A stretch of DNA of 64,000 bases from Branchiostoma floridae (taxonomy: Eukaryota; Chordata; Leptocardii; Amphioxiformes; Branchiostomatidae): the NCBI RefSeq assembly GCF_000003815.2, contig NC_049995.1, forward strand, positions 10,782,976 through 10,846,975, read 5' to 3'. This document shows, one piece after another, positions 13,466 through 25,895 of this stretch. A program made the translations under genes and the position numbers. Numbering within the stretch: position 1 is the first letter of the stretch; each line of letters opens with the position of its first letter. Below the pieces are notes generated by a model. It was not told the DNA's origin, made no database searches, and worked only from the letters and a program-made list of their open reading frames with translations.

Positions 13466-14264
13466 AAGCTTCTTTTTTATACTAATTAACTGAAGAATGG
13501 CGGACATAACAATCGTTTACTGGTTAACACTTACTGTTGTAATAATCATCCATAGATGCAAAAAATATTCTGGCCCAGCGGAATTTGTGTTGTTTAAGTC
13601 GTAGTTACATCACTTCAGATTTTAGCAGTCTTTTTAGTTATATGCATTTTCCACAAATGTGATCCTAACCTAAGCAAAGGACAACACACGCTAACTAAAT
13701 GGAAAATTCGGACCTAGAATTGCCATGTGCAGTTGGTAGAAGGTTTTCTAATACAAAAGACTAATGTGTAACAACACCTAATGTTAAAATACATGTAAGA
13801 CAAAAGTTTGAAACCAGGCCACCTATTTCTTGGAAAAATGCATTATGAACGCAATATACTACCAGATATCTACTTTATGTTTATGTTAAATCCCAATACT
13901 ATTAAGGATAGATGTATTTCGCATAAGCTAAATGGCAAATGAACGACATTTAGCACGAGGTACATACTTATTTTTGTTGCCTGTATTCCTAAGATTTAAC
14001 TATTGGAATATCAGAAGAATCAAACAAAATATTTTGAGCGAAAAACGCAGGAATTCACATTTGCGACCAATTTAGCATTAAAGGTCTTTCCATGCACAAT
14101 AAGGTCCATTCCGTTGATGGCGAGCTTGACTTCAAGGCCATTTACTAATGGTAGGTAAAAAATGATAGCGGAAGGCAAATTCCCCTTTCTAACATGGACT
14201 TCCCATTCTGTGACAGGCCAAATGGATGAGGCAATTATGCTCGTTATCTCTTCCTGCCTAGAGT

Positions 14265-14580
14265 GCTTAAGGGCCACTCTAAAGGTAAGTAACTATCTAA
14301 CAAAACTTACAAAAATACCTTCTACTTACGTGCAGGACCAGATGATGATAGATATTATTTTTGGTCCCATTTGTAAGATGGTCTACGCGATATTTGGTCA
14401 TTTTCTTAAAGTAGAAACAACAAAGTGGAAGCTTTATGAACCAGAATTAAGAGCCACTTGAAAAGTAAGTAACCCTCTAGCAAAACCTATAAAGAATACA
14501 TTTTACTTAGATGCTATTTGGGTCTTATTGGTAAGATAGCCTACACGATGTTTTGGCCATTTTCTTAGTTTTGAAACGTT
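14265..14580. repeat. Two-copy ~190-bp tandem duplication
   Basis: GGCCACTCTAAAGGTAAGTA / GAGCCACTTGAAAAGTAAGT starts each copy, followed by CAAAAC.TA.AAA.A and TTGTAAGATGGTCTACGCGA / TGGTAAGATAGCCTACACGA. Confidence 0.75.
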
Positions 14581-15834
14581 TAAGTTTGTTGCAATACTTT
14601 AAAGTTTTATTATTGTCAGCTTATTTTCATGAAAATTACATCCATTCACAAATAAAATTAAAATAAACAAGAAATCTTTTTAAAAAAGCTGTGCCTTGCC
14701 GCGTATTTTATGTTATTTTGGTAAGATAGACTAGATTCTACGCTTAAAAATCCCGAGTTCCACATGTCGCCCCCTCCCCCCTCATTATCATAATTTATGT
14801 CAGATGAATTATTGGCACATTAAACAGGTTTTGTAAAACTTTTTGACCCACAATGAATATGCATTATTTTTTATTACAAACTAAGTTCCTTCTGATGCAA
14901 TTTGTGATATATATTTATATAAACATGGTGAGTTAAAGCGTAGATTTATTACGCTGGACCACATACAGTAACATGCGTCTAGAAGAGCGTTTTAATACTC
15001 GCCTGGAATGTACTATTGTCTAACTAAGCCATGAAACTCGGCAAGGAAAGAAGGGCCTTTGGAAGGGGCTTTGGAAGGGCTGGGTTAAAAGGTCCGTCCA
15101 TTGATCCATGGAAAAAAGCTGGCGTAAAGCCTTGCCTGGCGGCAAGGCAAAAAATATTTATGAACTAGAATACGAATTAGACTGTTAGAAGCAGGTGATA
15201 TTAATAGTTGTTCTGTTGCAGAAATAATATTCACTGTCACATATAAGCTCATACAATCCACAATGTTCTCGTTGATTGTGCTAAATACAAACTGAGATAT
15301 GCACATAGACCTTGCTCTCAGTAAATACGTGCCAAGGTAAGCTTTGACGTGGTAATGTACGAGTGATGAGTCACTTAAGAAAGGCTTTTTGCTCAACATG
15401 CGCTGACAATTACACCTGTGAAGAGTGTAGTATCTTGTGGAAGATGCACTCATTACTGTGATCAATGAAGTCAATGAAGTTGATGTAAGGCCGGGATGAA
15501 AGGTTAACTATTTTATTATGAGATACATTAAGATCGTTCAATTCCTGGAAGCTTTACAGAAAGACGTATTATATTAATATTATATCATATTAATAAAGGC
15601 TATTGGACCTTGAAAGCTTTTCTTTTAAAGTCTATCAAAAATTGAGGTATTCTTTTTGGTGCGGGTCGCCTTCACTATGTATAGAACATCATAGGAAAAC
15701 ATTGTTAAATTTATTCATATTGGAATAACTCAAGAAAATCAAAATAATTGAGATATTGCAACCATTGTATACTCAAGAAGGTATTATCATTTATCAAAAT
15801 GGTTCCTACAAAGTACATATCTAAAATCAAGTTA

Positions 15835-16135
15835 ATTGGCTTATCAAAGTTTATTCATTTCAATGGCCCATCAAAAAAGTTTGTGCTTTCTACTGTTATT
15901 GCAAGTTTAAGAAATCAATGAGACTGGCGACAGCAAAATCAGATAAGTGAATATATAAAGCTTTTCAATTAACGTGTCGGAAGTAGATTGGCAATTGACT
16001 TAGCTGACGTAGTCTTATCAAAGTTTGTTATTCTGAACAGTAAAAAAACGTTTGTGTTCTCCAATGTTCTTCTAGATAGGTTTAAAGAATCAATAAAGCT
16101 GGCAACAGTAGAGATACCACCAGTATCTGTATTGC
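15835..16135. repeat. Degenerate two-copy ~190-bp repeat
   Basis: CTTATCAAAGTTT, TTTGTG(C/T)TTC.(A/C)...TGTT and AAGAAATCAATGAGACTGGC / AAAGAATCAATAAAGCTGGC occur twice in order. A shorter similar piece (TTCTCCAATGTTTCTCTAGA) lies at 1535. Confidence 0.55.
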
Positions 16136-16421
16136 ATAAGTAAGACATCACATAATTCACTTCAGTTAATATTTCAAAAACTGCTGACATATCAAAGAAA
16201 GCGCTGTCACTGCGTCTGTATGCGCAATGATAAAGTAGTATTGATCCTATCGAGACTGCTATAAATATGATATCTCGGTTTTACGGGCAGCGAATAAATG
16301 ACCATAATACCCACGCTATCAAAAATCTTTATCATGTGTGCTTTACTGAGCAATAAAAGAAATAGCTAAATCGATATCTAATAGTTGAACAAAGTGCGTA
16401 AAATAAAGTTGTCGACGACAA

Positions 16422-16494
16422 CTTATATATACATATATATAGAATGAGAGATATATAAATTAGATATATATATATATAGAGAGAGAGAGAGACT
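16422..16494. repeat. TA and GA microsatellite
   Basis: ATATATACATATATAT, then AGATATATATATATAT, then GAGAGAGAGAGAGA. Confidence 0.9.
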
Positions 16495-17389
16495 GAAAGA
16501 GGCTAAAAAAGAAAGATAGAAGATAGACGAAAAGGCATACTATGAACTAATATATTTGTTCCATCTTCAATCAATCTTCAAAATCGTATAGCATTGTCAA
16601 ATCTAGCCAATTTCCAATTGGCCAAGAGGACCCAAAAGTTGCCTCTAATAATAGTTGTTTAATATTTATCTAAAGTTGCATAGTAGACACTTAATACGTA
16701 TATTCAATTCAGATAATGGAAAAATATGTCAAAAGTAAATCAATAACACAAAATCTTTGCTACAACTGCCAGAGTGAACCAAATTACTTCAGAGTTTGAA
16801 TAAGGCTGATTTTGATTATATGCATGAAATCTGCGTGCACATCAAGTTTCTTCCGTTTCCAGAACGAAATTACAATGATCATACTGTGATTCACAAAAAA
16901 AGAGGCTACCAAAAATAATAAAACACAAAATCTGAAAATATCTGGAAACGGATATTAATGTTGTAAAATGCTTAAGTTAATTTCAAGATCAAAGAAGAAG
17001 AAAAACAAGCTAGCAAACAGCTATCGCTTGGTATACCATGTTCTGTCTGTATAAGCATATTTAAATCTTACAATGAACGCATTCATTACCCCGATTTATT
17101 CTGGCCTCCGTCGAAGTCTTCGAACGGGGCTGTTATTATTTTTTTGAAGGAAGGGCGCTGGGTCGAAACTTGATATTTCTTTATGATATTGATATTGATA
17201 TTGGGTGGGCCGACTACTCACTCTTTGCAGCCAGGGGCTGAATTGCAAGGAACTTACAATAGGCGGGGCTAAATCGTAAGGGTCTGGAGCGAGCTGCCAT
17301 TCGGCGCCTCTCAGGTGACCTCAATACGACAGTAATTGCCCCAGGTGCGGCCAAGGTACTGTAGGTTTTGAACCTCTCACACCGCACCA
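16495..17389. other. Non-coding stretch
   Basis: Contains GATATTGATATTGATATTGG near 17185. Nothing else recognised. Confidence 0.35.
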
Positions 17390-17490
17390 TCGCACGTGTG
17401 GCGGGTTCTTACAACGTTCTCCCTCGGATAGGGCGTTAAATGGAGGTTCCGTGTCTGGGGAGAGCCATGCCCCTCGGCAAACTCCCTTTC
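17390..17490 (+). mobile_element. SINE body fragment
   Basis: CCTCGGATAGGGCGTTAAAT and GGGGAGAGCCATGCC match, in the opposite orientation, the body of the SINE at 18.3 kb. Confidence 0.6.
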
Positions 17491-18284
17491 CAGGCATGAG
17501 AGAACGAAGCCAACGTTGAAAATCTGCCCTATTCAAAGACTGCAACGTGGGCGAGATTATTCTTCTCACACTCGCATCAGTTTTGTGGTACCCAGAGCCA
17601 ATGATTCTGAGTAAATTTCAAGTTGAGCCAGATGAAATATTCTTCTCCACAAAGAGCATTTCAGGACATACTAGCGCTCATTAATATTGAGTGCGCATGG
17701 CACCGACATATACAAGATGTTGCTAACGCAAATTAAAGCTAGCAGTGTAATTATTAGAGATTTGAGTGCAAGTTGGGATCTCCATATGAATATCATGAAT
17801 AACGTTTGGAAAACAATTTTAGATGTCATTTATTATTGTTTTCATTGATCATTGTTAAGACGTTTGGCTTGTTTACCGGTAGAAACATTTCGATGAGACT
17901 TATTGATATTCCTGAACAAGACGATATCAAATATGTACGTTAAATGGAAGTTAAAAGAGAAAACCTTACCCTGCGCAGAAGTGCAAAAATTGAATCACAA
18001 AGTATTCTAACATATCACGACCGGACGAACGTATTGAGAAGACCAACTGTATAATATTATTTGAACATATAACCTCAACAAACAAACTCACCTGCACTAT
18101 GTCGATATCAGCAGTTTAAAATTTGTTTTGCATACCCGGTAAACCGCCTTATGGCGTAACACACCAGGATTTTACTGAACAGTACAAGCTGCATATCTGG
18201 ACAGATTTATTTTATCCACTCACACTGGGAAGAACCCATAATCTTTTCAATAATATAAGTGCGGTGGGTTATTTTTCTAACGTG

Positions 18285-18495
18285 TTCGAGGTATGGCTCT
18301 CCTCAAACACGGGACCTCCATTGAACGTCCTATCCGAAGGACGGCCCTGACCGAAGCTATAGGTACTCATTTTCACCTAAGTGAAGTGAGGAAAGTCGTG
18401 TTAAGTGTCTTTCCCAAGGGCACAAGATCGGTGTCACACCAACGAATTTCGAACCCAGAACACGCTGCCGATTGCGCCACACGACACCCCCCCCC
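18285..18495 (-). mobile_element. tRNA-derived SINE
   Basis: On the minus strand: GTGTGGCGCAATCGGCAGCG (A box), TGGGTTCGAAATTCGTT (B box), then a body with CTTTCCTCACTTCACTTAGG and GTCCTTCGGATAGGACG. The C-run at 18485-18498 abuts its 5' end. Confidence 0.7.
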
Positions 18496-19078
18496 CCCCA
18501 ATTTATTTAAACAGGATGTCCCTATGGTGACCTATAGCATAAGGTAAAATACTCCATTAATTTGGGCAATTTGTGAAGCGCAAGACGCCTTTGGTCCTGA
18601 CGTTGACTTTGATTACATCCCTAACCTTACTGACCTCCACTATACCAATTACATCAAATGGCATAGGTAATGTAGTAGTTTAGGTGCAGAGGAGTAGTTG
18701 TATCGACTATGGAGTTTGGATATGCCCGTTAGAAACAAACAGGTTTGCATCATGCAAAATGTGTGCTTACTACGTTTGTGTGCATTTATGTATGTGTTTG
18801 TGTGCATGTTTGCGTAACTTTGTGTTTATGCATATGAACACACAACGTTCTTCACTTCAGACATATTGAAAATTCTTAAATGAACATCAATATGTACATG
18901 CATTTACAGAGTTACTTGCTGTAAAACGAAGGACCTTCATCGCGTTCCAGGCATATCTGCATACATTATTTAGTTTAATATCTAAGAGCATGAGTTTACA
19001 GCTAGCTGCATGTGGATGGCGAATGCATATGCCAACGGATGGTAATAACTTATAGATTTTTATTATCTCTATTTGTAA

Positions 19079-19150
19079 CTCAGCGGCCGTGTGGTTAGAG
19101 TAGTTGAATCAGAACCCGGAGGTACCGAGTTTGAATTACTGAAAAGTCCC
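19079..19150 (+). mobile_element. tRNA-like fragment
   Basis: GCGGCCGTGTGGTTAGAGTA resembles an A box and CCGAGTTTGAATTAC a decayed B box. Too degenerate for a tRNA gene. Confidence 0.4.
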
Positions 19151-19201
19151 AAAATGGTAACCTTGCAATTGGCAAATAAATGTACTTTACACCAATTCTC
19201 T

Positions 19202-19483
19202 AGTCTCCAAGCAGACCCTACGGTGCCTTAGAGATAGTACATGTATCAAAGCTGGCCAAGAGTATAGCCGGCCAAAGGGAGTCAAACGGGCACCGGAGAT
19301 CTGCCTGCACTGAAACAGGGTGGAGCGTTTCTATTCAACAATGGTGTTGCTGCCCAACCCTGTAGCCAAGTGCTAATGACTTAACGAGCGACTTACACTG
19401 GACGAAGTCCTGGTGCCGCTATACTAAGTCCCTTGCCAGCTTTGATACTATCTCTAAGGCACCGTAGGGTCTGCTTGGAGACT
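19202..19483. mobile_element. 282-bp MITE with ~50-bp inverted ends
   Basis: AGTCTCCAAGCAGACCCTAC at 19202 faces GTAGGGTCTGCTTGGAGACT ending 19483, continuing through GGTGCCTTAGAGATAGTA and AGCTGGC. The interior is non-coding. TCT borders both sides. Confidence 0.88.
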
Positions 19484-19626
19484 TCTAATTTTCTCGCTCG
19501 ACTAAGGTGTACTTGAATGAGTAGCTTGGTTCAGCTGGGGATGTTCCAATAGGCTAGAACGTTTAATTTAGGCCCGACCATTGAAGCTATCAACACCACG
19601 CTATCAGCATACTCTAAAGATATATT

Positions 19627-20465
19627 GTTTGTTTGTTTGTTTGTTTTATTTGGATCTCCATTAGTGATACTAAATATAGTATCACTATTCTTCCTGGAGT
19701 CCTACAATACATGAGCAATAAATACAATACATAAGCAACAAATCTTATACAATAAGTGAACAGAAAACCAACAAAATCAACTGAGGTAACTCAAAGTGAA
19801 TGATGGAGATCAGAGGTCAAATAAAAATGCCATAACTTAGGTTTTGTATGCAGAAGGTGAATAAAACAATGATTAACAAAACATAATTGATTCTACCAAA
19901 CTGAATATGTATTATGAATATAAGTACAAAGTAAAGTAGTCGTAATGATAATAAATAATAAAATGTAGACACCTATACATAACTGAAAATGACGATTGCA
20001 ACAGAATAAACCAAAGTAATGTATTACCAAAACAACAGAAACCGCTGAATGAAAATAAAGGTAATGTAAAAGAATAGGGTTGCCTTTGTCTTCGAACATA
20101 TACAATGTATATACAACTATACAACAATAATTATTCTATCATATTACCACCACATACTCAGTGGTGCTGATTTGTTTTGTTTTCCCCAGTCTTTGATTCT
20201 GTTTTTGAATACTGCACAGTTGGTAGATGTGAGGTTGCTTGGTAGTGAATTGTATGTCTTTGTGCACCTATAAAGGAATGTCCTAGTGAGTGCTTTTGTT
20301 TTGGGTTTCGGTAAAGTGAATCCCCCCTTGTGTGCCAGTCTTGTGTTGTGGTTATGAGAGATGAAGGAAGTACTGACCCTGTCATAAATACCTTGCGGTT
20401 CCTTGACTGTAAGGATTTTATGAAAAGCACAGATGGTACTGGTGAATAATCTCTCTTTGACAGTT
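19627..20465 (-). pseudogene. 5'-truncated non-LTR retrotransposon with AAAC tail
   Basis: A minus frame at 20160-20460 reads HNHNTRLAHKGGFTLPKPKT then YRCTKTYNSLPSNL and FKNRIKDWGKQNK, the C-terminal end of a CR1/L2-like reverse transcriptase. The 3' region runs to GGAGATCCAAATAAAACAAA and an (AAAC)n tail at 19627-19645. Includes a short palindrome AGTGATAC...GTATCACT. Confidence 0.75.
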
Positions 20466-20514
20466 TGCCACCCTAGCCTGGAAAGTAAGTTGTAGCATCT
20501 GCCTCGTTAAAGCA

Positions 20515-20870
20515 AGAAAGGCACTGTCAGCGTCACTGACAAAAAGTAGTGGGTTCCGCCTGAAACGTCTGACCGTTTCCAGAAATACTGTAAATGCATT
20601 TAAGTTCGCGGGGATTTAATTTCGCGGTAGCGGGAAAAGGACTTTTCGCGGTGGATTTAAGTTCGCGGTAACACCACAGACTGCAATCTAATACCATAAT
20701 AGAAAAATGTTCGCGGTGCAGAAGTCACCGCGAAAACCGCGAACATTGATCCACCGCGAACATTTCTGCATTTACAGTATATCCAGTTGCTTGAGTAACT
20801 GCTATTTGGTGTATCTTATTATCTGGATGTCTAACCTTCATCAATGTAAAAAAAGACTGTTTTTACATTT
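20515..20870. mobile_element. Foldback-family element interrupted by a nested MITE
   Basis: CTGAAACGTCTGACCGTTTC at 20561 and CCAGTTGCTTGAGTAACTGC at 20783 are contiguous in the 27.4-27.7 kb copies but separated here by 194 bases of inserted DNA. Confidence 0.75.
20586..20779. mobile_element. TA-flanked MITE rich in GTTCGCGG
   Basis: Inverted ends TACTGTAAATGCATTTAAGT and its partner ending TTCTGCATTTACAGTA, each followed inward by GTTCGCGG blocks (TTCGCGGT, CCGCGAAC repeated). Flanking TA fits a Tc1/mariner-like target. Confidence 0.85.
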
Positions 20871-21339
20871 TTCTACACCATTAGTTGAATCTACCTCATC
20901 ACATTGCACAACGATACTCAAAACGTATGAATGCGACTTAGCTGTGTTGTGAGAAATTCTACGCCAATAAAGAGTTTTCGGTAGTAGGCTATCTAAAACT
21001 AGGGGAGCCCGTTCACGCTGTCTAGTAACGTTGAAGAATGTGATATAACGACGCGACTATGTTGAAGTTTTCGAAATTCAGAATTTGAAGGTTTGTAGCC
21101 ATAAATTCTGCAATACATGTCTTAAAACGTATGAAAATACCAGACTCACCTAGTCTTGAGTAGATCTCTTCTGTTGCTTCCTCGAAAGAAGCCCGGATTC
21201 GTTTTGTTCTATCCGGATGCCCCGCAAACTCCCTGAGCAATACTCCCCCCTCTTTCAATATTCAGTCATCTTTTAGAGGGCGAAAAAATGATGATGTCAT
21301 AACTTTGGAGTCGACAGAATTCGTGCGTAGCGTGCGCAG

Positions 21340-21480
21340 TCCAGTGGTTGGCGATCTTACCTCCGTACCAAGAGGTTGTGAGTTCGAATCCCGGCTGTTG
21401 TTGCTCACCTGACATGGACGCTACTGGAAAGGATTGCAGGAAAGGACGGAACGTTAAGCCGTTGTCCACTGTCCTTTGTC
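21340..21480 (+). mobile_element. tRNA-derived SINE piece
   Basis: GCGCAGTCCAGTGGTTGGCG (A-box-like) and GTGAGTTCGAATCCCGGC (B box) at tRNA-like spacing, then a non-tRNA body. The acceptor stem does not pair, so not a functional tRNA. Confidence 0.55.
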
Positions 21481-23897
21481 GTAAGAAAACCTATAAAAAT
21501 TTCCCCATACAATAAACCTGTATATACTGTACATCAGAGCATATTCCTTCTCTGTCACGACCCGTGGAAGATCAGCTCTTCAGTGCGCTAAACTGGCTTG
21601 ACATTTTCACTTTCCAGAATTCAAAATCGTATGCACAGAACCCTAACATCGAAGCGTGTGAGGTTCATCCTACAAGCACCTCTTGTGCTATCCTAACATC
21701 TTTGTGCCCATAGAGGTTACGCCCTTTTCATTTGAAGGATTTGCTGAAAACCATCCATAAGATCACCTTCCTGACACGAACAACAGCACTGCATAAAATT
21801 ACCGCACAGTACAAGCGTGTATTGAATGGGCCAAGTCATATACCCTTTACGTCTTTTATCTTCAAGATGATAAACGCCAGAGGCTGCCATTATAGTCAAT
21901 AGGGTCCTAAACTTATCTTATCATCGAAGAGCAGCTGCGGGCTTCATGTATTCATTACAGAGAAATCTCCATCTAATTTACAAACCGTAACCTGAGGTAT
22001 GACCTTTTCCTGGTGTTGAGCACCCCTATATTTGTCACGAAGGAGTCTTTTTTTATTCGTCTGTAATGAAAGATATTTTGATAAATGGGCGTTTGATAGT
22101 TTGTTACCTTCGTTGAAGTGGAGGTATTGTTTTTTGTCTGTATGTTTGTTTGTTTGTGTGGTGTGTGTGTTCGTAGTTGTATTGACATTGTTGAGTGAAG
22201 GGGTGTGATACGAGAAACGGTGTGTCTGGATACTGGCAGCATTGGAAGGTTTGCTTTCACATGATGATTAAAAGTCGGTTCCGCATGCCGAAAAAATATA
22301 TAATACTTGGAATAACGTCAAGATAAATAAAACAAGAAATTTACATTATCATGAAGGAATACATTATGTTTATTGTAACTAAATGGAATATATTCGGCTG
22401 ATCTTTCTGAATATGTCAGTACAAGTAAAGTTGATTATGAACCGACTTGTTTCATCAGACACCATATAAATTATAATTGTCTGCAGAGGTATAATTTGCT
22501 GCTAGCTGAAAAAGAAATCAAACATCTCATAATACAGTAAAATCTCCTACTTAATGAGTAAAATCAAAAGAGTTATACCGTGAAACATTCACAGTTCTTG
22601 TGAGTTTCTTCCTTTGTTCGATATTGTGAATTTCTCCATAATTCTTTCTAATACATGTTGTATGTATTTCCATCTGACTCGCATAAGGCAACAGACAATT
22701 ATCTAGCAAGTAATAGCAGACAGAAAATGAGATTGGCTTCATAACCTACTTGAGACCTTTCTGTGACCTTTGACCTAGCTTCCTGCCAGTGTCTCCAATG
22801 TGCATAACACCTTTGGAGCCGCGCCAAGCTAACCTTTCCATCCTGCCAGTATCAAACCATTCCCCAACTCACACCCTGCCACTCTAAACTACAAATCTAA
22901 ACTACGGACAGACTCCAGCACAAACAAACATAGAAATCAATATCTCCGTTTTTACAGTCCATTGATATTGTTTCATATCGCACGAAAATAGAATAAATCT
23001 TGGCATTAAGTCCAGAACACCTATATTACCCGATCTGAAAAACAATCCTTAGTCTTTGACCCATAATGTCAGTGGGGCGCACGCAGGGTCAGACACGGGA
23101 GCAGCTCTGATGCCACTTTTGATCAAAAGACACATTCAGTACAAAAACCATTATACAGTGCTATTCTACAAAGTAGAGGTTTCGGTCGGGGGGGGGTGGT
23201 AGTATTGGCTAGGATTTTAATTCTACTACTTGAAAAAGTATCCTGTTACAATACTCATTAGATTATGAACACTCAGATATACTACGCAGCATGGTCAGCA
23301 GTTTGGTTTTGCTAAGTATGTTCTTTATGCTCTGTTGTGTGATGTGTTCAGTGATTGTATTGACAGTGTTGTGTTGCGCATCCAATATTGTTTTGTGCAC
23401 CTAACGTTGTCTGTTTATGTTAGGACACATAATGCAGTTCAGTAACAGTCCTGACCTTAGAAGATAGATTTAACCAAATTTCTATAGCTACAATAAATTA
23501 ATGTAATGTTACATTGACTATGACCATAAAGAAGTGCGTCAACTTCAGTGTTGAACGGCTACCCCGAAGTGAAATGGCTATTCTTGATGATTAACACCAA
23601 CAGAATAGGGGTGAATTCAAAGATTGAAATCTCTGTATACTACGGGAGAGAAACATTTATGCCCAGATCAACAAGCCAATATTTATATCTTGGGAGAACA
23701 ACTTTGGACCCGGCCAATCCAAATTTCCTATTTTACCAGTTTCCAATTACACCATCCCCACCTTCTTATACATCTGGTGTATGATTTGCAGCCCGTAGGT
23801 ACCCAATTTTATAGTCATGAGGCTGATTTACATTGCACCCTTTCGTTGTACAGTGACTAAACTACGGACACTAACCAACACACACGCCAAAAATCAC
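21481..23897. other. Non-coding stretch
   Basis: No gene recognised. There is a GT-rich patch at about 22130-22175 and a G-run at 23189-23198. GACCTTTGACCTAGCTTCCT at about 22764 recurs in similar form near 48530, so it marks a dispersed repeat. Confidence 0.35.
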
Positions 23898-24013
23898 AAT
23901 CTCCAAGTAGATACTACAGTAGCATAAGATAGTATCGAAAGCTGGCAGAGGAGTGAAGCCGACCTTGTAGCTAGTGTGTTTCGCGACCTCCAGTAGGATC
24001 TGCTTGGAGATTA
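23898..24013. mobile_element. Short MITE, AATCTCCAAG ends
   Basis: Left AATCTCCAAGTAGATACTAC, right GTAGGATCTGCTTGGAGATT: inverted ends of ~22 bases. The ends resemble those of the element at 19.2 kb, so a related or shortened family member. Confidence 0.7.
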
Positions 24014-24719
24014 CAAAAACAAATCCTCCATTCTCGCACAAGTATATATTCCCTGTGAAAATTCACATGCGTCTGCATATCTAGTTTAAACAAGTACGAT
24101 AACCTCTTCGTCTAGTTCATCGATCTAGACGGTTATCACCCATCATTCATTTGACCTTCAAACACTACTGGACCGATTCCAATTTGAAAACAGGTTGGGA
24201 ACTTCCGATAACGGAAATAGACCTTGACTCTGAGTGAGAATCAACCGGTTGTCAATCCTGCGGCCATTGACTGGTCAATGATTGGTGGTTTATGACTCTA
24301 GAGCCTTCTGATTTGTGGAGATAAGAAAGAACACAAACCTCGGTAAGGTCGTGAATTTCAAGTCACCCGCCGATAACTCATAGATGTCACCTTTGACCCG
24401 GAAGGCAATCTGTGCATGTGAGGGTCAAACGCTGGGTCAAAGGCCTGATGATTTGTATAATGAAGAGTTACGCCCGACAGGACACTATGGAATGACCGAG
24501 ATAAGCCTACGCGAACACTTGAAGAGAAAACGCTGCAAAAATGTCTGGAAAAAAATTGTTAGTATCATATTGCTAAATCGTTGTGCCCATTTTGTTACAT
24601 TATAAGTTACGTTATAATTCAACCTTTGTACATTTTCCCTTGCCGTATTAGAAAATATAGAGTTTTGTACACAGGATGTTTAAATGGCAAAAAAAAATTT
24701 GGATTCAGTGCGAAAAACT

Positions 24720-25470
24720 ATTCATTCTATTCTAAAGGCACTTCAGGCAAATTGATGCCCAGAAAATCACCCTATACAACACGTATGATGTTATTCGGAC
24801 CCAAAAGCGGGAGCCGTAGTTTCAATATATGGCAACCATCCATTGTCCATGCAATTTTGACTTGGTCCATATCATCGCTGCCATACAAAATCCACAAATT
24901 GTCGCAAAAGAACTTTCTTTGTATTTGCAAATCTATTGACGTATTTGCAGCCAAGAATCACCCTATAAAAAGTTCGAAAACAGCAACTACAGATTTTTCT
25001 CAGGACCCAAACTGATTTGCCCCGAAATACAGGTTGACTGGACAGACAATTTGGACTTGGTCCATATCGTCACTGTTATAAAAAAATCTACAAATTGTCA
25101 CGTTATCACAAAAGAACGTTTCTTTGTACGTGCCAATATATTGATGCATTTGCAGCCAAGAAAATCAACCAATTAAAAGTTCGAAAGTAGGAACTACAGA
25201 TTTTTCTCAGGGCTCAAACAGCGTTGTTCCGTATTACATGTTAACTGGACAGACAATTTGGACTTGATCCATATCGTCAACGCCATGAAATATCCATAAA
25301 TTGCCATGTAATCACAAAAGAACGTTCCTTTATATTTGCAAGTTTATTGACGTATTTGAAGCTACGAAAATCACCCAATAAAAATTCGAAAGCAGCAACT
25401 ACGGATTTTTATCCGGGCTCAAACAGAATAATACAAGTTAACAGGGTAGACAATTTGGACTAGATCCAAA
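24720..25470. repeat. Degenerate tandem repeat, about four ~190-bp units
   Basis: ACAATTTGGACTTG.TCCATAT, TATTTGCA.(A/G)..TATTGACGTATTTG and AGCAACTAC(A/G)GATTTTT recur in order near 24850, 25050, 25255 and, partly, 25450. Confidence 0.8.
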
Positions 25471-25729
25471 CCATTACGTCTGTCAATGGTAGGGAGTAGG
25501 TCTCCAGAGCTCGAGGGTCAACGGTGTAGCAGTAACACAGCAATTACTACAAGATCGATCGCCCTGATAAAGGACAGATACTGGGTTATGTGGGGTGAGA
25601 TAGATGTACAGAACTGACTGGGGACGAAGTATGACGCTTTCTTGTTAGTTAGTAGTGTAATGCGATCGTTACGACTCAAGCTTTCAGTCGGCTCATCCTT
25701 ACTCTTCTCGATGATTATGTTGGGATCTT

Positions 25730-25895
25730 TTAAGGTCACTGCACTTGGGGCACCGGTGCGGCACTGCGGGGTTCAAAAGATTACTCAACGAATTTCAGAC
25801 ACAAAGAACAAATTCTATAGCGTTTTGTTCATTTTCTGGTTCATTTGGTTGTCTTCTAAATCATATTTTTACGTATTACGCAATATCTAAATATC
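25730..25895. mobile_element. TTAA-type MITE, left half
   Basis: TTAA at 25730, then TCACTGCACTTGGGGCACCG and the shared interior (TTACGTATTACGCAATATCT). The right inverted end is missing. Confidence 0.75.

Noticed and set aside
21340-21420. A tRNA gene
   Set aside because: A and B boxes are present but the stems do not pair; better explained as a SINE head.
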